Of a DNA stretch of 12,615 bases, positions 1 through 6,264 are shown in pieces. The stretch is from the NCBI GenBank assembly GCA_031255325.1, contig JAIRST010000033.1, positions 1 through 12,615 of the forward strand, in the 5' to 3' direction. The notes below the pieces were generated by a model. That model had not been told where the DNA came from, did no database searches, and was given only the letters and a program-made list of their open reading frames with translations. Made by a program: the position numbers and the translations under genes. The stretch is from Holosporales bacterium (GTDB lineage: Bacteria; Pseudomonadota; Alphaproteobacteria; UBA3830; JAIRMZ01). Each line of letters opens with the position of its first letter. The first letter of the stretch is position 1.

Positions 1-1174
1 GATAAATTTTTAACCAGTGTGCACACTTCTTCATTTTTCCTAAAGAGAAAATTGTTAAGATGTTTTCTTATTTCGGCATGACTTGCAAAAATATTCATTC
101 CTGAAAAAATCTCTAGAGCAGATTTTTCTGAATCTAAGGTCCCATAATGCTGATCAAGATATCCCATATTATCCAGAGTGGGTGTATTCCATTGTCCTGA
201 TTTTAGGACGGTTGGATCATTTAAAAGAGCTTTTAAAAGCGTTGTTTTCCCCTTGCCATTGCTTCCTGTAATCGCCACGCGTTCTTTTGATGTTACAGAT
301 AAATTAATATTATCTAAAATCTTCTTATGTGCATATCCTATGGATCCATCGCAGATAGAAAGAAGCGTTTTATCTCTTGTTCGCTGAGATGTGAGAGGAA
401 AATCAACCCGTATACTTTCCGGAAGGTGTATGGAAGCCAAAAGAGCAGAAAGGTCCTCTTTTTTATCATCAAGAGCTTTTCGTTTATTCCCTTGTGCCTT
501 TTCGGCTTTCATAGCTTTCAAATCACCGACGGACTTCATCCATTTTTTGTTTGCGACTTTTTTCTGCCCATTTTTTTACTTTTTGCTGTGCGTTCTTGTT
601 CCTTCATAAGAATTTGATGCATCGATTTTTTTCTGTTGTTCCAGATATCTATTTGATGGGTTATCGATGCTTGTCTCTTGCGCATTTCGTCCATATATGT
701 ATTGTAATTTCCATGGAAAATGCTGATCTTCCCTTCATTGATATGCCATAAAGTATCCACACAAGTCCTTAAAATTTCTTTATCATGCGTAACGATGATC
801 AGAGTGCCAGCGTAAGCCTCAAGTATACGTAAAAGGTTTTTACGGTTTTGCGAATCTAAATGATTTGTGGGTTCATCTAATAACAGCATTGATGGGTGCT
901 GTGCTAATACTTGGGATAAGCTTTTATTGAATCTTTCCCCACCGCTTGAAGTGTCGAAATGTGTAATGATTTGTGGTACATGTCCGTAAGATATTTCCAG
1001 ATGCTTTTCAGATATCGTGTGCGCAATAGACGATAGAAGAGAAGACTTTCCTGCACCGTTTCTGCCGATAATGGCAATACGGTCGCGAAAAGAAATTTGC
1101 ATAGAAAAATTCTCAAAGCATGTCTTATTGGGAAAAGAAAGACTGAAATCTTTAATGTGAATTAACGAATGCAT
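1..1174 (-). pseudogene. ABC-F family ATPase, frame broken in the interdomain linker, 3' end outside window
   Basis: ABC-F proteins are soluble twin-ATPase proteins that act at the ribosomal E site as translation factors. The first domain reads from ATG 1174: Walker A GRNGAGKSS (residues 37-45), Q-loop GHVPQ, signature SSGGERF, Walker B LLLDEPTNHLD and switch histidine in IIVTHD. That frame stops at TGA 538-536, after the basic linker. The next frame is open from about 578 down to the window edge. It continues the linker (KAMKAEKAQGNKRKALDDKK) into a second ABC domain with Walker A GSNGKGKTT. The switch falls at a run of six A (minus strand), so one missing base, or a -1 shift, explains it. 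Neither half has membrane segments, as expected for ABC-F. ATG 1174 is preferred over TTG 1249 because homologues begin at the MHSLIHIKDFSL-like strand; no strong ribosome binding site is seen for either. It could be a pseudogene, a sequencing error in the homopolymer, or a frameshifted gene. Confidence 0.8.
543..548 (-). other. A6 frameshift site inside the ABC-F gene
   Basis: On the minus strand the incoming frame reads ACA AAA AAT GGA TGA, so it meets a stop two codons after the A run. The heptamer A AAA AAT has the X XXY YYZ form of a -1 slippery site. A -1 shift here joins the linker of the first ATPase domain to the frame of the second. A one-base deletion in a former A7 run would look the same. 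I saw no strong stem-loop just downstream, which weakens the case for programmed shifting. Confidence 0.6.
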
Positions 1175-1556
1175 ACCATCGCTTAAAATTGTCCCATTAA
1201 AACTAACTTGGACGATTGTACTCTGAAAGTTAGGCGACGCGAGATGCAAACTTCATGGTTTTTAAAAACTCCACTTTCCTAAGTATTTTTATGGCATATT
1301 TATACATAAATATATAGGGCTTTGGGCGGATAATTAAAAAATATAAAAAGATGGAAGTATTGTGGAAGCGAAGATTTAAGAAAGATAGAATGAACGAAAA
1401 GTGTGCAAAAAAGAAATTAGCAACCATGTAAGATTTTGCGCAATTTACCATCTATTTTATCTATTGCAAAAATTCCTTTGTAATTTGATATAATATATTT
1501 ATGCAGTTTTAAAAACGCATCGTAAATTGCATTCGAGATCTTATCGCGTTGCTAAT
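1175..1556. other. AT-rich intergenic region between the ABC-F gene and the thioesterase
   Basis: No gene is supported in these 380 bases. The short frames in it are low-complexity and lack ribosome binding sites. One minus-strand frame (about 1546 down to 1414) is open for 44 codons but has no convincing start and resembles nothing I recognise. A TATAAT-like hexamer lies near 1490 on the plus strand without a plus-strand gene behind it. The promoter of the ABC-F gene should lie here but I cannot place it with confidence. Confidence 0.5.
1510..1532 (-). terminator. weak candidate terminator after the thioesterase gene
   Basis: On the minus strand, ATGCA (1532-1528) can pair with TGCGT (1519-1515), one pair being G-U, around an eight-base loop. 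A run of five T follows. It lies about 25 bases past the thioesterase stop. The stem is short, so this is only a candidate. Confidence 0.28.
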
Positions 1557-1979
1557 TCACGTCTTAGTAGGAACTGATTTGGGGAGATCGCAACAGTCTA
1601 TGCGTCGCGGGCGTCTGTTTTCATCAAGGGCAACCATGATAAAAGTTCCTCGAACTGCAGGAAGCTCTTCTTCCAATCCGCTGCGTTGAACGGTAACATC
1701 GACTTCGAAGGTCATAGAGGTTGTTCCAACGGCCGCTAACTTTACATAAACAGAAAGCTCATCCCCAACGAAAATCGGTCGATCAAAAAGGACATTGCGA
1801 ATCGCTCGCGTTGCTGTTAATCCGCGCGCGAATCGCGAAGACATGGCCGCAACAGAAATATCCATCAGCGATACAATCCAGCCGCCAAAAATATCTCCGC
1901 GCGGATTAGTATCGGCTGGCATTGCTAATGTGCGTGTTACAAGAAGACGTTGCGTCCAATCCATGACCTGCTTATCCAA
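1557..1979 (-). CDS. acyl-CoA thioesterase, YciA-type hotdog fold
   Basis: The 140-residue product matches the YciA/BACH-like acyl-CoA hydrolases, which cleave acyl-CoA thioesters to free fatty acid and CoA in the cytoplasm. The hallmark is the N-terminal stretch TRTLAMPADTNPRGDIFGGW followed by SLMD; in the family the Asp of the GDIFGGW block is part of the active site. After it come the hotdog central helix (ISVAAMSSRFARG) and the strands FDRPIFVGDELSVYVKL and TTSMTFEVDVTVQR. Length is normal for the family (about 130-150). The longest frame starts with TTG at 1979. An in-frame ATG at 1964 leaves ten residues before RTLAMP and has a weak AGCAGG upstream, so it may be the true start. The gene stands alone on the minus strand, and nothing in the neighbourhood indicates its substrate. 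Confidence 0.9.
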   Translation of the reverse strand: MDKQVMDWTQRLLVTRTLAMPADTNPRGDIFGGWIVSLMDISVAAMSSRFARGLTATRAIRNVLFDRPIFVGDELSVYVKLAAVGTTSMTFEVDVTVQRSGLEEELPAVRGTFIMVALDENRRPRRIDCCDLPKSVPTKT

Positions 1980-2146
1980 ACGGAATTACTTTCATTTTTC
2001 GTTGAATAATCCTTCAAATGAGGCCTTCTTGCAAGAAAATTTTTCCGTACTTCCTATTGAGAAGAGATCCCATCATACCAAGTATAAATACAAATGAATA
2101 TTTCATTTTGACCATTTGAATGCAGCAAAAATGACGCCACGAATTG

Positions 2147-2376
2147 TTATAGATTAGATGAAATAAAACAATCCCTGTCATGATTGTTAATCCTTCCGAC
2201 TGCCTGCATAAACGCGTACACTATCGTGGAGCTAACAAATTGAATCCGAATTTCTTGAGATCTTTGGTCAATCTATAAGTATCGGTCCCCTTAATCGTTT
2301 TCTCTACGAATTCATCGTTCGCGTTATAAGAGACCTCTCTCATTTCGTTTACCCTCTTGCAGGCTCTAAATCTCAT
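2147..2376 (-). pseudogene. tag: 3' remnant of DNA-3-methyladenine glycosylase I (tag), frameshifted
   Basis: Intact Tag (about 187-200 residues) excises 3-methyladenine from DNA in base excision repair. Only its C-terminal end is recognisable here. From ATG 2376 one frame reads 51 codons ending RLTKDLKKFGFNLLAPR and a TAG at 2223-2221. Shifting by one base just before that stop gives VYAFMQAVGRINNHDRDCF and a stop at 2149-2147. Together these match the family block KDLKK-GF-F-GPT-YAFMQA-G-VNDH---C. The His and Cys of the NHDRDC segment correspond to the C-terminal zinc ligands (His175 and Cys179 of E. coli Tag). Restoring one base after CCA gives P-T-I-V-Y, as expected, so a one-base deletion is the likely lesion. 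The N-terminal two thirds, including the catalytic Glu and the other zinc ligands, is absent. The first 30 codons are not recognisably Tag. Confidence 0.8.
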
Positions 2377-2409
2377 TTCTCCTTTCTGGATGTTCGAGCT
2401 GCCGTTTTC

Positions 2410-3003
2410 TTATGGATTTGTGTACGGCGTTTCTTCAAGACACTGTTGCTCTCTATATGCCTGAATTCTCGCAAATTCTTCTTCATTATCTATGATGTGC
2501 CTCTGTGAGCGCGTAGCGAGTTCTCTGCAAGCTACTGCTCCTGCTACAGCAAACACAGCAAACATGTTAAACATCTTTAATGTGGAACTGCTGTCCGTCG
2601 TCATTCCTGGAGCAAGAAGGAGTGTCCCTCCAGCAGCGTAAAGAATGGCAGATAGAATATTAAGGGTACCACGAGAGAAAAAGCAGAATACTGTACTGCA
2701 GCGTAAGCAGCAATCAATACACTTGCTTTCGGAAAGGATTTGCATGGGGAAATCAGGTTCCTGAGTGAATCTTACGTCATTATTTGGATTAACCGTACTT
2801 AGTAGGTTCGGGGAATCTAGAGTATCTAAAGAAACAGCACGTTCAGTAACAGTAACGTCGTCAAGCGTATCTGAAGGTGTTTGTATAATCATGTGCTGAG
2901 TATAATTTCTGTTCGGCGACGAATCCTCAGGGATACCTGTTTCCATACCTATGCAAACTATAGGTATAAAAATAGCGATAAAATAAAAAACTTTATTTTT
3001 CAT
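2410..3003 (-). CDS. hypothetical exported protein with a two-helix membrane hairpin
   Basis: I do not recognise this 197-residue protein. It begins MKNKVFYFIAIFIPIVCIG, a good Sec signal sequence or N-terminal anchor (residues 5-19). A polar, Asp/Thr/Ser/Pro-rich stretch with no obvious fold follows (21-92). A cysteine cluster, CIDCCLRCSTVFC (95-107), precedes two hydrophobic segments, about 112-132 and 142-159, separated by a short polar turn (TTDSSS). The C-terminus (160-197) is charged and helical, with a further Cys at 188. The start is supported by AGAGGA a few bases upstream of ATG 3003 and by a TATAAT box at 3035-3030. A closely spaced hydrophobic pair in an otherwise polar exported protein resembles the general architecture of host-membrane effectors such as chlamydial Inc proteins, but no homology is claimed. 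The tag remnant lies just downstream. Confidence 0.7.
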   Translation of the reverse strand: MKNKVFYFIAIFIPIVCIGMETGIPEDSSPNRNYTQHMIIQTPSDTLDDVTVTERAVSLDTLDSPNLLSTVNPNNDVRFTQEPDFPMQILSESKCIDCCLRCSTVFCFFSRGTLNILSAILYAAGGTLLLAPGMTTDSSSTLKMFNMFAVFAVAGAVACRELATRSQRHIIDNEEEFARIQAYREQQCLEETPYTNP

Positions 3004-3029
3004 AAGATCCTCTCTTTTTTTATACTGTC

Positions 3030-3035
3030 ATTATA
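3030..3035 (-). promoter_or_regulatory. -10 box of the gene for the 197-residue exported protein
   Basis: A perfect TATAAT lies on the minus strand 26 bases before ATG 3003. It would give a short leader containing the AGAGGA ribosome binding site. No good -35 hexamer stands 16-18 bases upstream, so the call rests on the -10 box and its position. Confidence 0.45.
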
Positions 3036-3324
3036 GAAAGAAAGGATTAATACCTACTTAACCGATGTGTTATGTTTTTTTAATAGAAAAAAGTATGACT
3101 GTGCTTCAATGTTTTGATAAATATATTCGGCTTATACCTGCATCAGAAATGCAGAGGCTAAAGGATCAGAGTTAACAACCCTATTAGGGTATTTGTGCCA
3201 TGTACAGTGAATGTCTCGAATCGCAAAAATACATTTTTTTGAATTATCAATGAATATTTCCCATCTAATGAGGAAAAGCAACGACAAGCGCAAAGTATTT
3301 TATAGGTATTCCTTCTAAAAGGTC
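3036..3324. other. intergenic region between the exported-protein gene and the groESL promoter
   Basis: No supported gene. Two small perfect hairpins lie here: CTGCAT/ATGCAG (3138-3154, five-base loop) and ACCCT/AGGGT (3178-3190, three-base loop); neither has a T run. A minus-strand frame from TTG 3293 to TAA 3132 is open for 53 codons but lacks a ribosome binding site and resembles no family I know. Very short plus-strand frames also occur. The region may hold decayed coding sequence, like its neighbours, but I cannot identify it. Confidence 0.45.
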
Positions 3325-3353
3325 TTGACGAGCGTTTTCCTTTTTAATAAAGT
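3325..3353 (+). promoter_or_regulatory. candidate sigma70-type groESL promoter
   Basis: TTGACG (3325-3330) and TAAAGT (3348-3353) are separated by 17 bases and lie immediately before the CIRCE-like inverted repeat. A start near 3360 would place the operator at the initiation site, the usual CIRCE arrangement. The -10 matches only four of six consensus bases. CTTGAC at 3324 could instead serve a heat-shock sigma factor (RpoH), but I do not see a convincing RpoH -10 element. Confidence 0.45.
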
Positions 3354-3354
3354 G

Positions 3355-3381
3355 CTAGCACACTCGCATGGTGAGTGTTAA
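3355..3381 (+). promoter_or_regulatory. CIRCE-like operator (HrcA binding site)
   Basis: CTAGCACAC and GAGTGTTAA are separated by exactly nine bases, matching the CIRCE pattern TTAGCACTC-N9-GAGTGCTAA at 7 of 9 and 8 of 9 positions. It lies 32 bases upstream of groES, between the candidate promoter and the ribosome binding site. CIRCE binds the HrcA repressor, which in many bacteria represses groESL until heat stress. Repression here is inferred from the site alone; hrcA is not in this window. Confidence 0.8.
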
Positions 3382-3413
3382 TGTGATAATAAATTGTTTA
3401 GGAGGAGGTTTAT

Positions 3414-3731
3414 ATGACGACAAAATTCAGACCCCTACGTGATCGCGTCCTTGCTAAAAGACTCGATCAAGAGGAGAAAACGCCAGGAGGAATCATCATT
3501 CCAGATACAGCGAAAGAAAAACCCATGCAGGGAGAAGTTCTTTCTGTTGGATCTGGTGTTCGTGACGAAAAGGGAGTCCTTCAACCTCTAGATGTCAAGG
3601 TAGGCGATCGCGTTTTGTTCGCAAAATGGGGGGGTACGGAAGTCAAAATTGATGGGACTGAATACGTTATCTTGAAGGAATCCGATATTCTTGGGGTTCT
3701 TGAAGGAAAAAGTTCTGTGTCTGCATCGTAG
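3414..3731 (+). CDS. groES: GroES (Hsp10) co-chaperonin
   Basis: The 105-residue product is the heptameric lid of the GroEL folding chamber. It carries the family opening FRPLRDRVLAKR, the mobile loop that contacts GroEL (about residues 19-35, EEKTPGGIIIPDTAKEKP) and the conserved VGDRVLFAKWGGTEVKIDG-EY-I-KE-DILGV block near the C-terminus. After ILGVLEGK the protein runs on for a few Ser/Ala/Val residues, slightly longer than the usual 95-97. ATG 3414 has a strong ribosome binding site (AGGAGGAGG) seven bases upstream. It is the first gene of the operon, 18 bases ahead of groEL, under the CIRCE-like operator. There is no sign of damage. Confidence 0.97.
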   Translation: MTTKFRPLRDRVLAKRLDQEEKTPGGIIIPDTAKEKPMQGEVLSVGSGVRDEKGVLQPLDVKVGDRVLFAKWGGTEVKIDGTEYVILKESDILGVLEGKSSVSAS

Positions 3732-3749
3732 TAAATAAGGAGGAAAATT

Positions 3750-5396
3750 ATGACTGCAAAAGAAGTAAAGTTTTTTGGTGATGCCCGTAACCTTATATTA
3801 GAAGGGGTTAAAGTCGTTGAAAAAGCTGTGGGGACAACACTTGGCCCTAATGGAAATACTGTGGTAATCCAACGGAGCTTTGGGGGACCAAAAATTACAA
3901 AAGACGGTGTCTCTGTTGCAAAAGAGATAGAACTTTCAGGGCGTTTTGAGAATATGGGCGTGCAGATGCTAAAGGAAGCGGCAAGCAAGTCCAATGATTT
4001 AGCGGGAGATGGTACAACAACAACAGTTGTACTAGCTGGCGCAGCGACTCGACAAGCAATGCAGATGGTCGCTGCTGGAGTGAACTCCGTAGATTTGCAA
4101 CGCGGAATCGGTATAGGAGCGAAAGCTGTTGTTGAAGCTTTGAAAAAAATGGCAAAACAGGTTTCAACCCCTATGGAGACGCGGCAAGTGGCAACGATTT
4201 CTGCTAATGGAGACAGTGTTACGGGAGAAATGGTCTCGAAAGCAATAGAAAAAGTTGGCCGAGATGGAGTTGTGACCGTTGAAGAAGCAAAATCCTCGGA
4301 AACTGAACTCGATGTCGTCGAAGGAATGCAATTTGATCGCGGGTACACATCTCCTTACTTTGTCACGAACAACGAAAAGATGATCGTTGAACTCGAAACG
4401 CCTTATGTACTGATTTATGAGAAGAAAATCTCATCGCTCCAACCTCTTCTTCCTGTTCTTGAAAAGATTGTGCAAGCAGGGCGGGCATTGCTGATTATCG
4501 CTGAGGATGTTGAAGGAGAAGCGCTTGCAACACTTGTCGTAAATAAGCTGCGGGGAGGACTGAAGGTTGCCGCTGTGAAAGCACCAGGTTTCGGGGATCG
4601 TCGGAAAGCTATGCTTGAGGACATTGCTATTCTCACCGGTGGTCAAGTGATCAGCGAAGATCTTGGCATCAAATTAGAAGCTGCAACGATCGATATGCTG
4701 GGGTCAGTTAAAAGAGTGCTTATTGACAAAGATAACACCACACTTGTGGACGGAGCAGGTCGTAAGGCCGATATCGAAGCACGGTGTCAGCAAATCTATC
4801 GCCAGATCGATGAATCAACTTCGGAATACGATAAAGAAAAGCTGCAAGAGCGTCTTGCGAAACTTAAAGGTGGCGTAGCGGTTGTTCGTGTCGGTGGAAA
4901 GACAGAAGTCGAGATGAAAGAGCTTAAGGATCGTGTCGAAGATGCTGTAAATGCAACGAAAGCTGCTGTTAAAGGGGGAATTGTTCCTGGAGGCGGCGTA
5001 GCACTTCTTCGGTGTATCAAGGTTCTGGATACTTTAAAGTTCGAAAACGATGGCCAGCGTTTTGGTATTCAAGTGGTCCGTCAAGCTTTAGAGGCGCCGA
5101 TTGGTCGGATTGCCGAAAATGCGGGTTTCGACGGGCGTGTAGTTGTGTGGAAAGTCCGTGAGAACGAAAGCGTTAGCTGGGGTTTCGATGCACGAACAGG
5201 AGATTATGTAGATCTTTATCAAGCTGGAATCATCGATCCTTGTGATGTTGTCTGTACTGCTGTAGAGAGTGCTTTCTCGGTAAGCAAATTACTGATGTCT
5301 GTTGGCTGTGCTGTTGCTGAAAAGCCAGAGAAACCAGCTGCCGCACCTCAACCAGGCGCTCCCGGCATGGGTGGTGGCGATTTTGGTGATTTCTAA
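3750..5396 (+). CDS. groEL: GroEL (Hsp60) chaperonin
   Basis: The 548-residue product folds proteins in the cytoplasm together with GroES, driven by ATP. Nucleotide-site residues are present: LGPNGNTVVI near residue 32, D52 in ITKDGVSVAKEIEL, D87 in NDLAGDGTTTT, the PGGGVALL block near 413, and the hinge-proximal RVEDAVNATKAAV holding the counterpart of the catalytic D398. ATG 3750 has AAGGAGG upstream. The C-terminal equatorial part is unusual. E. coli R452 is replaced by G452 (APIGRIAENAG), S463 by Arg and R501 by Cys (DPCDVVC). The helix usually close to AASVAGLLLTTE reads AFSVSKLLMSVG, with extra cysteines. The tail PGAPGMGGGDFGDF has few GGM repeats and ends DFGDF. Residue comparisons are to E. 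coli GroEL from memory. The frame is intact, so I judge the protein functional. Confidence 0.97.
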   Translation: MTAKEVKFFGDARNLILEGVKVVEKAVGTTLGPNGNTVVIQRSFGGPKITKDGVSVAKEIELSGRFENMGVQMLKEAASKSNDLAGDGTTTTVVLAGAATRQAMQMVAAGVNSVDLQRGIGIGAKAVVEALKKMAKQVSTPMETRQVATISANGDSVTGEMVSKAIEKVGRDGVVTVEEAKSSETELDVVEGMQFDRGYTSPYFVTNNEKMIVELETPYVLIYEKKISSLQPLLPVLEKIVQAGRALLIIAEDVEGEALATLVVNKLRGGLKVAAVKAPGFGDRRKAMLEDIAILTGGQVISEDLGIKLEAATIDMLGSVKRVLIDKDNTTLVDGAGRKADIEARCQQIYRQIDESTSEYDKEKLQERLAKLKGGVAVVRVGGKTEVEMKELKDRVEDAVNATKAAVKGGIVPGGGVALLRCIKVLDTLKFENDGQRFGIQVVRQALEAPIGRIAENAGFDGRVVVWKVRENESVSWGFDARTGDYVDLYQAGIIDPCDVVCTAVESAFSVSKLLMSVGCAVAEKPEKPAAAPQPGAPGMGGGDFGDF

Positions 5397-5417
5397 ATCG
5401 CTTCTTTTGATGCGTAT

Positions 5418-5444
5418 AAGGCGTCCTCCCGGGCGCCTTTTTTT
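5418..5444 (+). terminator. intrinsic terminator of groESL
   Basis: AAGGCGTC (5418-5425) pairs with GGCGCCTT (5432-5439) around a six-base loop, with one G-U pair, and runs directly into seven T (5438-5444). It begins 22 bases after the groEL stop. Confidence 0.9.
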
Positions 5445-5454
5445 GTGGTTGTAG

Positions 5455-6086
5455 ATTCAGCGAGAGGTTGTGGAATGTTTTGGAGTTATTCGCACGTCGA
5501 TATACGGAGCTATGAAGAAGTTGGGATTTCTCCATATAAGAAACGGTTTTATACAAAAGAAGGGATGAGACAGAAAGGCGAGGGTAATAGGAATGATCGA
5601 GGAGATTTTCCCGACCATCGTTTATGGTGACGGAAGGGGACAGGGGTTTTTCTACAGAGAGCGAGGATATTCTGCGAAGGGAGTGGCAATAGGTAGAGAA
5701 AGTATCAGGGAGAAGTTTAAGAGAATCAATATAATTGTTACATTAACAAAAAGACCATCGTGGAATATATGATTTTAACGCTGATACTGATTTTATAGGA
5801 ACTTGGACGGAGCAATTTCTTATTTCGGCGCTAAAAGTAAGTCAGATGATCATTTAAGATAATGCAAGATTCATAAAACCACAAAATAATAGAAGACACC
5901 AGTTACAAGCTTACCTTTCTTACGTCCTATTCTCAGGACTTTAACTCCATAGAACATGCTTAGACAAACTTGAAAATATCTACGGTTGATAATTTCAAAA
6001 TATTCATTAAAACTATCCAAAGCTGTTTTAAAAAAATACCAAATGCTCCGTCTCTCAACAGAGCTTGGTATATGACAAAAATTTAA
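5455..6086 (+). pseudogene. IS630-family transposase remnant, 5'-truncated and frameshifted
   Basis: Three successive frames give a degraded IS630/Tc1-type DDE transposase. Frame 1 (5455-5772) reads REVVECFGVIRTSIYGAMKK, the second helix-turn-helix, then a TGA (5566-5568), then IVYGDGRGQGFFYRERGYSA, the first catalytic-Asp block (usually VYVDESG, so the Glu is lost), then FKRINIIVTLT. After TGA 5770-5772, frame 2 (about 5773-5875) reads FNADTDFIGTWTEQFLISAL, then a stop (5855-5857) where Met normally precedes DNARF, the second Asp. After another shift, frame 0 (about 5877-6086) reads KLTFLTSYSQDFNSIEHA (usually LPPYSPDFNPIEHAW, with the catalytic Glu), a TAG (5961-5963) and NLK. The first helix-turn-helix region is missing; coding begins right behind the groEL terminator. 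It cannot make an active enzyme. Terminal inverted repeats were not found. Confidence 0.85.
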
Positions 6087-6240
6087 ATTTACGATAGTAA
6101 ACACAATATAGGATTAAATTATTATTGAAATTATCAATCCGTTTCTCGCCTTTATAAATACTCTTCCTCGAATCGCTCGCTCTCTGAAAACCCGAGATAC
6201 ACGGCAAGAAATAGAGGACTGTTGAAAGAGCTCTCTTCAT
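6055..6240 (-). CDS. doubtful small exported peptide
   Basis: A 61-codon frame begins MKRALSTVLYFLPCISGFQR, which looks like a signal sequence, and follows the better-supported 81-residue exported protein by 24 bases on the same strand. No clear ribosome binding site precedes ATG 6240. The last ten codons overlap the antisense 3' end of the IS630 remnant, so the downstream part is probably not original coding sequence and the gene may have been truncated by the insertion. I recognise no family. It may also be chance. Confidence 0.25.
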   Translation of the reverse strand: MKRALSTVLYFLPCISGFQRASDSRKSIYKGEKRIDNFNNNLILYCVYYRKFKFLSYTKLC

Positions 6241-6264
6241 TTGCTTATCAACTCTGTATTGCGA

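Noticed and set aside
1230..1451. Minus-strand 73-codon frame upstream of the ABC-F gene
   Set aside because: Low-complexity Phe/Ile/Lys-rich translation of AT-rich DNA, overlapping the upstream extension of the ABC-F frame; no start signal.
2014..2115. Minus-strand 33-codon frame MVKMKYSFVFILGMMGSLLN... just upstream of the thioesterase
   Set aside because: Signal-like hydrophobic start but very short and with no ribosome binding site; cannot be told from chance.
2161..2188. AACAATC/GATTGTT inverted repeat followed by TTTTATTT on the minus strand, looking like a terminator
   Set aside because: It lies inside the tag remnant, where the same bases encode the conserved NNHDRDCF segment; the stem is AT-rich and the symmetry is better explained by coding sequence.
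3132..3293. Minus-strand open frame of 53 codons starting at TTG, ending DPLASAFLMQV
   Set aside because: No ribosome binding site, no ATG, no recognisable family. A vague likeness of NSDPL to the Tag N-terminus is too short to count.
3581..4348. Long minus-strand open frame of 255 codons antisense to groES/groEL
   Set aside because: Shadow of the strongly biased groEL codon pattern; the product is Ser/Thr/Pro low-complexity with no ribosome binding site.
5475..5630. Plus-strand frame MFWSYSHVDIRS... after groEL
   Set aside because: A shifted frame of the transposase remnant; the transposase-like reading is in the neighbouring frame (CFGVIRTSIYGAMKKLGF).
5871..6104. Minus-strand 77-codon frame behind groEL
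   Set aside because: Starts with GTG, lacks a ribosome binding site and lies antisense to the IS630 transposase remnant, which explains the sequence better.
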